Shown in pieces: positions 15,572 through 24,201 of a stretch of DNA of 64,000 nucleotides. The position numbers were made by a program, and so were the translations under genes. This stretch comes from an uncultured Eubacteriales bacterium. Its GTDB lineage: Bacteria > Bacillota > Clostridia > Oscillospirales > Oscillospiraceae. A model generated the notes under the pieces. That model had not been told where the DNA came from, searched no databases, and saw nothing but the letters and a program-made list of their open reading frames with translations. The stretch spans positions 17,090 to 81,089 of the forward strand of contig URAZ01000013.1 in NCBI GenBank assembly GCA_900545925.1. The letters run 5' to 3'. Positions within the stretch are counted from its first letter, which is position 1. Every line of letters starts with the position of its first letter.

Positions 15572-16888
15572 TCAATAAAAATCGCTTTCCCACTGCGCGT
15601 AGACGGTGCGGTTTTCAGTCGCCGTCAGGTCGGTCAGCAATTCACCGGATTCCGTGTACCAGCCAAGGAAGATTTCGGTATCGGATGTGGCGTCAAAGGG
15701 CGGGTCATAGACGCTGCCTGCTTCGTAGAATGCGATATCGCGTTCCCGGTCGCCCTTCTCGGTCTGCACGAAGCGTACCCAGTAGAAGCCGTCGGACGAG
15801 CCGGAATAATCGGCATAAAGGAACACGCGAAGTTCCGCCATACGGCGGTTTACAAGACCATCGTTGATCACATACTCGCCGTTGGATTCCTTCACATGAC
15901 ACCAGATGCCCATGGCAGAGGCCAATTCGTTGGTCGAATAGAGTCCGCTCTTGAGCATGGTGGACAGTGCGCTGTCCTTCATCCAGCCGGAGCCAATGTT
16001 GTAGGTCAGACTGACGAGCGCGTCGTATTGGTTATCGCTCAGGAAAATGTTGTTTTCCGCCAGGAATTTGTCCAGCTTTTCCTCAAAACCCTGCAGCATC
16101 TCACGCAGCAGAACGTCTGCCTGCGCTTCCGTGATGCCGTTGGGGTAGTCGTCCTTGCCGCAGGCGCTGCCGTAGCCGATGGAATACTGGGCGTAGTCCC
16201 AGGCGGCCTTCTCCTGGAAGCCCTCTTTCTGCTTGATGAAATCAATCATCTGCTCGGTCGTGCGGAGCGTGATCTCAGCCGGATCCTGATCCGGGTCTGT
16301 GGGGATCACCGGGTCAAGGCTCTGATAGATGCGGTTGACGATCGCGGCGATCTCCGCGCGGGAGACGGACGCGTCCGGACGGTATGTTCCATCCGGGTAG
16401 CCGCCGACGATCCCGGCGGCGTAAAGCGCCTCGACATAGACACTGTCGGTGTCGGTAAATGTGCCGTAGGTGCCGGGGTCAGACAGGCCAAGCGCGTTTG
16501 CAGCAAGCTTGGCAAGCATACCGCGCGTCATATTGACGTCCAGATCGGTAATATCCTGATAGCGCACAAGGAAGCCCTGATCGATGGCAAAATTCAGATA
16601 GCCTCTTGCCCAGTGGGACTCGGCGCGCTCCGGCTCCGGATAGCCTGCAGCCAGCAGGATCATCTTGAGCGATTCGCCGGTCGTGACCTTTTTCGTGGGG
16701 CGATATGTACCGTCCGGGTAGCCGCTGACGACGCCGGATTCGGACAGCGTCATCACGTCCTCATAAAACCAGCTGCTCTCCGGCACATCGGAGAAGGAGA
16801 TATCATATGCGCGGACAAGCGTTGTCCCGGCCAGAAGAAGGGTCAGCGCCATGAAAACCCAAAGCAGGCTGCGAAGTCTGGTTTTCAC
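15572..16888 (-). CDS. SLH-domain protein with phage-type (GH24) lysozyme domain
   Basis: A 438-residue exported protein. A signal peptide (about 1-27) is followed by SLH motifs (FSDVPESSWFYEDV with SGYPDGTYRPTKKVT, a middle SLH unit, then YVEALYAAGIVGGYPDGTYR), a Pro/Asp linker, and a GH24 lysozyme domain: IKQKEGFQEKAAWDYAQYSI contains the catalytic Glu, with SIGYGSACG following. The last ~55 residues form an InlB-type beta repeat ending in TVYAQWE. SLH domains bind secondary wall polymers; GH24 cleaves peptidoglycan, so this is a wall-anchored autolysin. The GTG at 16888 has AAAGGAG 9 bases upstream and is preferred over an upstream ATG inside that site. Confidence 0.85.
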   Translation of the reverse strand: MKTRLRSLLWVFMALTLLLAGTTLVRAYDISFSDVPESSWFYEDVMTLSESGVVSGYPDGTYRPTKKVTTGESLKMILLAAGYPEPERAESHWARGYLNFAIDQGFLVRYQDITDLDVNMTRGMLAKLAANALGLSDPGTYGTFTDTDSVYVEALYAAGIVGGYPDGTYRPDASVSRAEIAAIVNRIYQSLDPVIPTDPDQDPAEITLRTTEQMIDFIKQKEGFQEKAAWDYAQYSIGYGSACGKDDYPNGITEAQADVLLREMLQGFEEKLDKFLAENNIFLSDNQYDALVSLTYNIGSGWMKDSALSTMLKSGLYSTNELASAMGIWCHVKESNGEYVINDGLVNRRMAELRVFLYADYSGSSDGFYWVRFVQTEKGDRERDIAFYEAGSVYDPPFDATSDTEIFLGWYTESGELLTDLTATENRTVYAQWESDFY

Positions 16889-16924
16889 TCTGTCACGCTC
16901 CTTTCTTTGCATCAAATCGGAGAT

Positions 16925-16953
16925 AGTATAGCAGATTTGATTACAAATTGCAA
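16925..16953 (-). promoter_or_regulatory. Promoter of the SLH-lysozyme gene
   Basis: Minus strand TTGCAA, 17 bases, TATACT, 37 bases before the GTG start. Confidence 0.7.
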
Positions 16954-16987
16954 CCGTTTGGGCGAAACAACCAAACGATACCGCATT

Positions 16988-19444
16988 TTATTGGTAGGAA
17001 TTGACGTCGATCAGAGCCGTGATGCCCTTATTGCGGCGATCCTTGGAGAACTCTGCGAGAATATATGCCAGCAGACGGCGGATGGCGGCGGAATTCCTGC
17101 AGACCAGCGTCAGCTGATAACGGTAGGAATAGTTGACGCGGGCGACGCTGGCCGGGGCAGGGCCGAGAAGTTGGGCCGGTTCGCGGCAGTAGGGTTCCTG
17201 CTGGAGATTGGCAGCCAACGCGTCGCGCAGGCGGACGCTGGCCTCGATCAGCCCGCGCTCCTCCAGTCCTGCGGCCGTAATGGTAAACAGATCGGAAAAT
17301 GGCGGGCAGCTGCGCAGCTTCCGCATTTGCAGTTCCAGTTCGTAAAACGCGTCATAATCCTGCTTTGCGGCAAGCCGCAGCACAGGATGCTCCGGCGTCA
17401 TGGTCTGAATCATGGCGCAGCCCGCGTCTGCGCCGCGCCCGGAACGGCCGACGACCTGCGTAATGAGCGAAAACGTTGTCTCGGCGGCACGAAAATTGTC
17501 TACATACAGGCTCATGTCCGCGTCAATGACGCCGACGAGCGTGACGGATGGGAAATCAAGGCCCTTGGCAACCATCTGCGTGCCAAGCAGAATGGGAATC
17601 TGCTGTTCGCGGAATTTTTTCAGCATTGCCTCATGCCCGCCTGCGGCGGGTACGGTATCGGCGTCCATGCGCAGAACCTCCGTGTCGGGAAACAAGGCTT
17701 TCAGTTCCTGCTCGATCTTCTGCGTGCCGCTTCCGATGGCCTTCATCGCACCGCCGCATTTTTCACAGCGCGCATGTGCGGGCATGGTAAAGCCGCAGTA
17801 GTGGCACATCAGACGGCGGCCGGAGGAGTGGTACGTCAGATGGACGCTGCACCGCGGGCACTGCGGCACGTCACCGCAATCCATGCAGACCAGATACCGG
17901 CTGTTGCCGCGCCGGTTCAAAAACAGGATGGATTGTTTACCGTCCAAAATTGCGTCGCGGATGCCCTCTTCCAGTTCCCGGCTCAAGTCCAGATCATTGC
18001 CCGCGCGAAGTTCCTGCTTCATGTCGATGATACGCGCGTCGGGCAGCGCGCGTCCATTGTAGCGGGTCTTAAGCGTATAAAGGCTGTAAACACCTGTTTT
18101 GGCCAGATACATCGTCTCGATGGACGGCGTGGCCGAGCCGAAAAGCACGAGTGCGCCCGCCCTCGCGCTGCGATAGAGCGCGATCTCCCGCGCGTGATAG
18201 CGCGGGGCGTTTTCAGATTTATATGTATGCTCCTGCTCCTCATCGAGGATAAGCAGACCGGGATTTTGAAGCGGTGCGAAGACCGCTGAGCGTGTGCCGA
18301 CCACGACACGCGCCTCGCCGCGCGCAATGCGCCGCCACTCGTCATAGCGTTCGCCCACACGCAGACTCGAATGGAGCACAGCAACGGTTTTTCCAAAGTG
18401 CGCGGTCATTTTATGCAGCAGCTGTGGCGTGAGCGCAATCTCCGGCACGAGCAGCATGGCGGAGCGGCCCTTATCCAGCGCGCTTTGAATCAATGCAAGA
18501 TAGACTGAGGTTTTGCCGCTGCCCGTCACGCCGTAGAGAAGCGCCGCGCCAGGCTTTTCCTGCTGCATCTGCCGGTTCAGGCCGTCGAAGGCAGCTTGCT
18601 GCTCTTCACTCAGCGTCAGCGGTCCGGCAGGCGGTACGGCCTCGCGCTTCGGGCTGCGCAGCTGCTCCTGTTCATGCGTTTCAATCAGGCCGAGCTTTGC
18701 AAGGCGCGAGATGGTCTGCATACTCGCGCCGGTCAGGTCACACAACTCGCGGCAGGGACCGGCGCCGACGACACACAGCAGGCGCAGCAACGCGGCCTGC
18801 AGGGGTGCTGAAATCTGCTTTTTTGCAGCGAACTGTTCCGCTTCTTCCGCGCTCACGGCAAGCGCAGCGACCTTGATGGTTTTTTCGTTCGTTTTTTGCG
18901 TGAGTGAAGCGTCCTCACGCAGCAGACTGCGCTTTCGCAGCGCCTGCACGGCGGCGTCGAACGTCTGCGGAGATTCAAACTGCTGCCGGAGCGTCCGCTC
19001 CGGCGCGCTGCCACCGAGATCGGTCAGCAGCTGTATGAGCCTTGCCGCGCCGGAGTTTGCCATGCCGGGCGGCAGCTTGTCCTGCGCGCCGGATACGAGC
19101 GTCAGCGTCCGCTTTTCGTCGAACCAGAATCCGGCAGGAAGGATGGCCTTGACCGCGTCATAAAATGTGCAGAAATAGCGCTCTTTCATAAACACAGCAA
19201 GGCGAAGCTGGCTGTCCGTCAGAATCGGCGCGCCGTCGAGCGTGCGCTCGACGGCCTTGAGTCCTGACGGATCCCCTTCCTGCACGGATAAGACGACGCC
19301 CTCCGTCCGGCGGTTGCCGTGACCAAACGGAACAAGCACGCGCATCCCGGCCAGCAGCGGCATATCCTCCGGCACACGGTAGGAATAGGGCCTGTCAATG
19401 GCATAAACCGCTGCTGCAACAGCCAACTGTGCAATCATAGACAT
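16988..19444 (-). CDS. priA: Primosomal replication restart helicase PriA
   Basis: An 818-residue superfamily 2 helicase. It has the N-terminal 3'BD region (YAIDRPYSYRVPEDMPLLAG), Walker A GVTGSGKTS, a Walker B written DEEQEH where PriA usually has DEEH, and the zinc-binding insertion with cysteine pairs CMDCGDVPQCPRC and CHYCGFTMPAHARCEKC. Motifs V/VI (LGTQMVAKGLDFP and QVVGRSGRG) are present. PriA reloads the replisome at stalled forks. The ATG at 19444 was chosen because GGAGG lies 8 bases upstream; the open frame continues through a repeat-bearing intergenic region that is not PriA-like. Confidence 0.95.
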   Translation of the reverse strand: MSMIAQLAVAAAVYAIDRPYSYRVPEDMPLLAGMRVLVPFGHGNRRTEGVVLSVQEGDPSGLKAVERTLDGAPILTDSQLRLAVFMKERYFCTFYDAVKAILPAGFWFDEKRTLTLVSGAQDKLPPGMANSGAARLIQLLTDLGGSAPERTLRQQFESPQTFDAAVQALRKRSLLREDASLTQKTNEKTIKVAALAVSAEEAEQFAAKKQISAPLQAALLRLLCVVGAGPCRELCDLTGASMQTISRLAKLGLIETHEQEQLRSPKREAVPPAGPLTLSEEQQAAFDGLNRQMQQEKPGAALLYGVTGSGKTSVYLALIQSALDKGRSAMLLVPEIALTPQLLHKMTAHFGKTVAVLHSSLRVGERYDEWRRIARGEARVVVGTRSAVFAPLQNPGLLILDEEQEHTYKSENAPRYHAREIALYRSARAGALVLFGSATPSIETMYLAKTGVYSLYTLKTRYNGRALPDARIIDMKQELRAGNDLDLSRELEEGIRDAILDGKQSILFLNRRGNSRYLVCMDCGDVPQCPRCSVHLTYHSSGRRLMCHYCGFTMPAHARCEKCGGAMKAIGSGTQKIEQELKALFPDTEVLRMDADTVPAAGGHEAMLKKFREQQIPILLGTQMVAKGLDFPSVTLVGVIDADMSLYVDNFRAAETTFSLITQVVGRSGRGADAGCAMIQTMTPEHPVLRLAAKQDYDAFYELELQMRKLRSCPPFSDLFTITAAGLEERGLIEASVRLRDALAANLQQEPYCREPAQLLGPAPASVARVNYSYRYQLTLVCRNSAAIRRLLAYILAEFSKDRRNKGITALIDVNSYQ

Positions 19445-19500
19445 GACCTGTTCCTCCTTTGTCTGGTAAAATCGGGTTTCTCGGGGTGTGCCTCCGGCGG

Positions 19501-19534
19501 CCATATCTTTTCTCATGCAAGAGAAAAGATATGG
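19501..19534. repeat. Perfect 14-bp inverted repeat upstream of priA
   Basis: CCATATCTTTTCTC, loop ATGCAA, GAGAAAAGATATGG. There is no T tract after it, so it is not an ordinary terminator. It may be part of a dispersed element or an mRNA-stabilising hairpin in the priA leader. Confidence 0.8.
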
Positions 19535-19757
19535 AAGAGAAGCGTGCTTGGACACGGTGGGTGCGTACTGTGGGTGCAGTTCAGGCAAACACCAGGTTTT
19601 TAGGTGTCATGACAACACAGAATCACCCCACGGGCGCCATGGTATGCGCCGCCTGTTACAGTACAGCCGAATTTGCGAGCAGTTACGGTTAAATATCTGC
19701 GGTAAATCAGCTTTGCGTTCAAAATTTATGGGGCAGTACGGATTCGCCCAAGACTCT

Positions 19758-19863
19758 GTAGGGGCCGATGCCCACATCGGCTCGCGCAGTATGTGCCGTT
19801 TTTGCGGAAATCTTCGGCGAACTTGTAACTTCCAAATGGGTCAATGTGGGCATCGACCCCTAC
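19758..19863. repeat. Dispersed palindromic element, copy 2
   Basis: A 106-bp copy of the element at 14525-14629. It begins GTAGGGGCCGATGCCCACAT and ends CATCGACCCCTAC. It is the most diverged of the three copies, especially in the right arm (TGGGTCAATG for CGGGCCGATG). Confidence 0.88.
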
Positions 19864-19930
19864 AACCAAGCGGGGAAGTGCATACGGATTTGACGCAAAT
19901 TTTCATAAAATTGAGTTCCTCCGCAGTATT

Positions 19931-19965
19931 CAAAAGAACCGGCGCAGGCGGCTGGCCTGCGCCGG
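19931..19965 (-). terminator. Terminator of the cdaA...rpoZ operon
   Basis: Minus strand CCGGCGCAGG, short loop, CCTGCGCCGG, then TTCTTTTG, 9 bases after the rpoZ stop. Confidence 0.8.
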
Positions 19966-19973
19966 AGTTTGGC

Positions 19974-20180
19974 TCAGTGTCTGTATTTATCGTCGAGCGT
20001 AGCCTTCAGCTGACCGTCGGCAACCTCGCGGATAGCGAGCGTGACGGGCTTTTCCTCGAGCGGCTCGTGCGTGAGTTCGGACTCGATGGACAGCTGACGC
20101 GCGCGGTGCGCGACCACATTGACAAGCAGATAGCGGCTGTCAACATTCTTAAGAAGTTCCGACATTGCGGGGTAAAGCAT
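19974..20180 (-). CDS. rpoZ: RNA polymerase omega subunit
   Basis: A 68-residue protein (MLYPAMSELLKNVDSRYLLV...) with the omega pattern: NVDSRYLLVNVVAHRARQL and, further on, KPVTLAIREVADGQL. Omega assists RNA polymerase assembly. The ATG at 20180 overlaps the gmk stop by one base (TAATG) and has AAAGGAGG upstream within gmk. The gmk-rpoZ order is common in Firmicutes. Confidence 0.9.
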   Translation of the reverse strand: MLYPAMSELLKNVDSRYLLVNVVAHRARQLSIESELTHEPLEEKPVTLAIREVADGQLKATLDDKYRH

Positions 20181-20776
20181 TAGAGTTCCTCCTTTATGCA
20201 ATGGATACGATCCATCATTTTACACTTTTCTGCAGTCATAATCGCAAGCAGCTCTTGTGCCGCATGCTCAACCGTATCGTTAACGACGAGATAGTCATAT
20301 TGTCCGGCCTGGCTGTATTCCCATTTTGCCCGTTCCATGCGCTTTTCCATCAATTCCGGCGGTACATCGCCGCGGTTTTGCAGTCTGCGGCGAATTTCGG
20401 CCATTGACGGTGCAGTCAGGAAAACAAGAACTGCCTCCGGCAGACGCTTTTTGATATTCAGCGCACCAACTACGTCCACGTCCATCACAACGTCTGTTCC
20501 AGCTTCGAGCGCGGTCAGGATGGGTTTCAGAGGTGTGCCATAATAATTGCCGACATATTCGGCATGTTCTAGAAGTTCGCCCGCCGCGATCATCTGTTCA
20601 AACTGTGCACGGGTGACAAAATAATAGCTTTTGCCGTCGATTTCGCCGGGGCGCATGGGGCGGGAGGTTGCGGAGATCGAATACTGCACCCGGTCACGCA
20701 GCTGCATGACGCGGCTGAGCACGGAATTTTTTCCGACGCCGGAGGGGCCGGAGATCGCAAACAGTTTTCCCTTCAT
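20180..20776 (-). CDS. gmk: Guanylate kinase
   Basis: A 198-residue kinase converting GMP to GDP. The P-loop reads SGPSGVGKNSVLSRVM; the asparagine after the lysine replaces the more usual Ser/Gly but the fold motif is intact. SATSRPMRPGEIDGKSYYFV is the GMP-binding segment, and DVDVVGALNIKK matches the family's DVDVQGA-like strand. It overlaps remA by ATGA and rpoZ by one base, so all are co-translated in the cdaA operon. Confidence 0.95.
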   Translation of the reverse strand: MKGKLFAISGPSGVGKNSVLSRVMQLRDRVQYSISATSRPMRPGEIDGKSYYFVTRAQFEQMIAAGELLEHAEYVGNYYGTPLKPILTALEAGTDVVMDVDVVGALNIKKRLPEAVLVFLTAPSMAEIRRRLQNRGDVPPELMEKRMERAKWEYSQAGQYDYLVVNDTVEHAAQELLAIMTAEKCKMMDRIHCIKEEL

Positions 20777-21036
20777 GGCTGCAAATTCGTCTCCTCCGAT
20801 GTTTTTTCTTCCATACGCACGCAGATCGTCTCCGGTGTGACGGACGAGAGAATCACATGGTCGGTGTCCAGCAGCAGAACAGATTTCGTTCTACGGCCGA
20901 ATGAGGCATCGAGCAGCATGCCGCGTTCCCGCGCCTCCTGCACGACGCGCTTGATGGGTGCGGAGTCGGGGCTGACGACAGCTAGGATCCGGGCGGCAGC
21001 GACAGCGTTGCCAAAGCCGATCGAAATAAGCTTCAT
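20773..21036 (-). CDS. remA: RemA-type extracellular matrix regulator (DUF370)
   Basis: An 87-residue DNA-binding protein of the RemA/DUF370 family: ISIGFGNAVAAARILAVVSP, then a basic centre IKRVVQEARERGMLLDASFG with RRTKSVLLLDT. In Bacillus, RemA activates biofilm matrix and osmolyte genes. The order yicC-remA-gmk-rpoZ is conserved in Firmicutes and supports the identification. It overlaps gmk by 4 bases (ATGA). Confidence 0.88.
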   Translation of the reverse strand: MKLISIGFGNAVAAARILAVVSPDSAPIKRVVQEARERGMLLDASFGRRTKSVLLLDTDHVILSSVTPETICVRMEEKTSEETNLQP

Positions 21037-21048
21037 GTCTGCCTCCTA

Positions 21049-21927
21049 TTATTCGATGTTCTGCGTCTGTTCGCGGATCTTTTCCAGTTCCGCCTTGAGA
21101 TCGACGACGGTTCGGGCCTGTTCCAGATCGTTGCCCTTGGAGCCGATGGTGTTGGACTCGCGGTTGAATTCCTGAAGCAGGAAGTCCAGCTTGCGGCCAA
21201 TGGGGCCGCCAGTTGTCAGCATCTGATCAAGCTGATTCAGATGGCTGCGCAGGCGGACCGTTTCTTCGTCTACGGCAATTTTGTCAGCATAGACGGCGGC
21301 TTCCTGCAAAATACGGCCCTCGTCGATATTGGCTGCGCCGAGTACCTCCTGCATTTTCTCAGTCAGCCGGGCGCGATACTCCGCAAGTGTGACGGGGCTG
21401 CGCGCTTCAACCTTTTCGACAAGAGACAACACTGTTTTCGCGCGGCTGCGAAGGTCGGCCTCCATGGCCGCGCCCTCTTTTTCGCGCATGGCGTTGAATT
21501 TGGCAAGCGCCTCCTTGACGACGGACAGGATATCGTCTGTCAGCTTCTGCTCGTCCTCTTCCTGTTTCTCAATCACAAAGACGTCAGGCATGCGGGACAG
21601 GGCCGTAACGGAAATGTCATCGCGCACGCCGTAATCTGCAGCGATGGACTTGAGCGCGGCGAGATACCCCTCCAGAACGGGCTTATTGAGTGCAATCTTG
21701 ACGCTCGTATCCTCGGTGACATTAACGGTGATGAACATATCCAGCTTCCCGCGGTTCACGTTCGCCTTGATGAGCGCTTTGACGGCATCCTCCGCGAAGC
21801 CGTAGACACGCGGAAGCTTGACGTTCAAATCTAGATAGCGGTTGTTGACGGCCCGCAGTTCGACAGTGATTTCACGCCCGTCGATGTTTTTTTCTGCGCG
21901 GCCATAGCCGGTCATACTTCTAATCAC
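21049..21927 (-). CDS. yicC: YicC/YloC-family endoribonuclease
   Basis: A 292-residue protein beginning at GTG with IRSMTGYGRAEKNIDGREI, the N-terminal signature of YicC, and ending in the conserved helical domain (LDFLLQEFNRESNTIGSK). Family members are endoribonucleases affecting RNA turnover. The GTG at 21927 is chosen because GGAGG lies 7 bases upstream and the family begins at MIRSMTGYG; longer frames run into cdaR. It follows cdaR by 19 bases. Confidence 0.9.
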   Translation of the reverse strand: MIRSMTGYGRAEKNIDGREITVELRAVNNRYLDLNVKLPRVYGFAEDAVKALIKANVNRGKLDMFITVNVTEDTSVKIALNKPVLEGYLAALKSIAADYGVRDDISVTALSRMPDVFVIEKQEEDEQKLTDDILSVVKEALAKFNAMREKEGAAMEADLRSRAKTVLSLVEKVEARSPVTLAEYRARLTEKMQEVLGAANIDEGRILQEAAVYADKIAVDEETVRLRSHLNQLDQMLTTGGPIGRKLDFLLQEFNRESNTIGSKGNDLEQARTVVDLKAELEKIREQTQNIE

Positions 21928-21946
21928 GTTATTTCCTCCATTTTCT

Positions 21947-23203
21947 TCAGGGCTGTTTATCCGGCTCATCCGCTGCGGCAAGCGTTGCGGCGATGGAATA
22001 CTGTCCGATCGCTCCGGCAGAATCGAAGCCATCGACATAGACCGTGACCGGAACCTGGTACGTTCCCTCCTGCGTATAGCCGCTCATATCGGCGACGATA
22101 CGGATGCTGTTCGCGGAGATCCGCGACGCGTCGGCCGCGTCGGCGCGAATGGTGACTTGCACCTGCTGGGACAGGCTCGTAGCCTTGAATTTTTCTTCGT
22201 CAACGCCAACGAACACAATATTCGTCGTGCGGAGTGTTTTGATCTGCTTACCCTTGATGGTGATCCGGACGGAAACAGTCTCCTCGCCGGAGACGTTCTT
22301 GGCCTCGTTCGGGATCAGAATGGCGCGCTCGACCGTTTCGTCGTTGCTCGGCAGCGTGGACAGATCGATGGGCTCAAGTTGGATTGAGTTGAGACCGTCG
22401 AGTACGGTGGAGTCGCCGGAGAGCGTGATGGCTTTGGGCTCGTAGTCCCAATCCAGATCGGAAAGCTTCGCGCCGCCGCCCTCGGTGAACTGCACCTCAA
22501 TGGGCACAACTTTATATTTGACGATCTTCATTGTGACCTCGATCGTGTCGGAACTGAGCGTCAGCTGCGTCGGGTCAACCTGTGCGCCGTCCTTGTCCAG
22601 AAGCGTAATTGGGACGGATTCGGTGATGGTCTTATCCACGTTGCTGCGCTCAATGGTGATTGCAGCGTGATCGACGGTATTGACGACCGATTCAGGGCCC
22701 TCAATGGTAATGGAATCAAAATCAAAGCTGGTGCTGTCGAGCATATAGCCCTCAGCGATCTTGACATTGGAGAAATCGCCCCGCACTTCGATCGGCTTGC
22801 GGATCTGACGCTCAACGGTAAAGGTGATGCTGGCAGGAGATTTATCCATTTTTGTGATGGACGAGGCGGATACGGCGCTGGGGAGCGTGATGTCGTAGGA
22901 CATCGTGTAATCCTTCGTGCTGCGCACCTTGGACACGTCGATCACAGCCTTGATCTCGTCTTTGTGCTGGTCAAGCGTTTTCAGATCGGCGTTTTTTCCA
23001 TAGAAATGCACGGAAACAAATTCCTGATAGTCGCCGGTAATGACAAGTCCGTGATCTTCGCGCAGAACTTCTGCGCCGGAAAATGTCACGGGAATATTGC
23101 CGATGGTCAGATCAACATCCGGATTTACGACAGTCATGACGTAGACCCACAGACACATAGCTGCAAGGACGGAGATGATCAGAGAGAAGAGTTTACTTTT
23201 CAT
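21947..23203 (-). CDS. cdaR: CdaR (YbbR-domain) regulator of diadenylate cyclase
   Basis: A 418-residue protein with one N-terminal membrane helix (LFSLIISVLAAMCLWVYVM) and an extracytoplasmic part made of several YbbR repeats (IPVTFSGAEVL..., PIEVRGDFSNVKIAEGYMLD, VPIEVQFTEGGGAKL). CdaR binds and modulates the cyclase CdaA at the membrane. Its ATG at 23203 lies within the 3' end of cdaA (11-base overlap), consistent with tight coupling. Confidence 0.92.
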   Translation of the reverse strand: MKSKLFSLIISVLAAMCLWVYVMTVVNPDVDLTIGNIPVTFSGAEVLREDHGLVITGDYQEFVSVHFYGKNADLKTLDQHKDEIKAVIDVSKVRSTKDYTMSYDITLPSAVSASSITKMDKSPASITFTVERQIRKPIEVRGDFSNVKIAEGYMLDSTSFDFDSITIEGPESVVNTVDHAAITIERSNVDKTITESVPITLLDKDGAQVDPTQLTLSSDTIEVTMKIVKYKVVPIEVQFTEGGGAKLSDLDWDYEPKAITLSGDSTVLDGLNSIQLEPIDLSTLPSNDETVERAILIPNEAKNVSGEETVSVRITIKGKQIKTLRTTNIVFVGVDEEKFKATSLSQQVQVTIRADAADASRISANSIRIVADMSGYTQEGTYQVPVTVYVDGFDSAGAIGQYSIAATLAAADEPDKQP

Positions 23204-24062
23204 TGGAACCGTCCTTCCTGCTGAAGCATGCGGCGAGTCTCTTGAGCAGCGTCTTATTCTCCGTTTCGTCCGCAATCAGTTCGTTGGACAGCAGCTTCTG
23301 CAGCGTCTGGGGAGCCAAATGGCGCTTGAGCATGCCGCCGATGGCGACGGAAATCGTCCCGTTTTCCTCCGAAACAATCACGACCACGGCATCGGAGACT
23401 TCACTCGTGCCGACACCCGCGCGGTGACGCGTGCCGAGGTCGCTCGGCAGGTGCGGATTGTCGCTCAGCGGCATGACACAGCCGGCTGCGGCCACACGTC
23501 CGCCTCGGACAATGACAGCGCCGTCGTGCAGAGGAGAGTTTTTAAAGAAAAGGTTGCGCAGCAGCTGCTCAGACAGCTGTGCGTCAACAATGGTGCCGGT
23601 CTTGAAATAGTCGTCAAGCGGCGTCTCGCGCTCAAATACAAGCAGAACGCCGACGCGTTCACGCGACATGATCTCGCAGGCCTGCACCGTGGCGGCAACG
23701 GCGCTCTGTTCGATGGAAGCGCCTGCCTCGGTCGAGAGCAGATGGAAATGCAGCTGCGCGCCGACACGCTCGAGTGCACGGCGAAGTTCCGGCTGGAACA
23801 CGATGATGAGCGCGATCGCGCCGACCTCGAGGATCTTGTTGAGCAGCCAGTTTAATGTATAGAGATTCAGCACATCCGTCAGCAGCGTGATTGCCAGCAG
23901 CAGCAAAATCGCGCGAGCCACACGCGCTGCGCTCGTCGAGCGGATCAGACGAAGGAGCGAATAGAAAATTATCGAAACGACCAGGATATCGACAATATCT
24001 GAAATCCCGATGGCAGGGACCTGATACAGAAGATTCTGGAAGAATTCACGGATCGTAGCCAT
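23193..24062 (-). CDS. cdaA: Diadenylate cyclase CdaA
   Basis: A 289-residue enzyme making cyclic di-AMP from two ATP. Three N-terminal membrane helices (about 20-85) precede a DAC domain with the catalytic DGA (180-182, in SPLHDGAVIVRGG) and RHR (212-214, in LGTRHRAGVG). Cyclic di-AMP controls potassium, osmotic balance and wall stress. The start at 24062 has GGGAGA upstream, and a strong promoter at 24100-24128 excludes longer forms. First gene of cdaA-cdaR-yicC-remA-gmk-rpoZ. Confidence 0.95.
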   Translation of the reverse strand: MATIREFFQNLLYQVPAIGISDIVDILVVSIIFYSLLRLIRSTSAARVARAILLLLAITLLTDVLNLYTLNWLLNKILEVGAIALIIVFQPELRRALERVGAQLHFHLLSTEAGASIEQSAVAATVQACEIMSRERVGVLLVFERETPLDDYFKTGTIVDAQLSEQLLRNLFFKNSPLHDGAVIVRGGRVAAAGCVMPLSDNPHLPSDLGTRHRAGVGTSEVSDAVVVIVSEENGTISVAIGGMLKRHLAPQTLQKLLSNELIADETENKTLLKRLAACFSRKDGSNEK

Positions 24063-24099
24063 AGAGTCATTCTCCCATTGATACATATAATTATGGTAA

Positions 24100-24128
24100 A
24101 TTATACTCCAAATTCTCCGCCTGCGCAA
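24100..24128 (-). promoter_or_regulatory. Promoter of the cdaA operon
   Basis: Minus strand TTGCGC, 17 bases, TATAAT, about 38 bases before cdaA. Confidence 0.75.
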
Positions 24129-24201
24129 GTCCATGCGGGAAGAAAGTTTTAGGGAAGTTTTCTCCAGCTGCTGCGGGGCTTCTGAGCCTGCACTGTGCTG
24201 C

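Larger units (their letters stand above)
19445..19930. other. Gene-free region with hairpin and palindromic repeat
   Basis: About 490 bases without a supported gene. A perfect 14-bp inverted repeat (CCATATCTTTTCTC, 6-base loop) lies at 19501-19534, and copy 2 of the palindromic element at 19758-19863. Short open frames across it lack ribosome binding sites. Confidence 0.6.

Noticed and set aside
15539..18289. A 916-codon plus-strand open frame
   Set aside because: It is antisense to the SLH-lysozyme gene and much of priA, spans their intergenic promoter and has no family-like motifs; it is a shadow caused by high GC.
19459..19692. A 77-codon plus-strand ORF upstream of priA
   Set aside because: It crosses the hairpin, lacks a ribosome binding site, and its composition fits repeat DNA.
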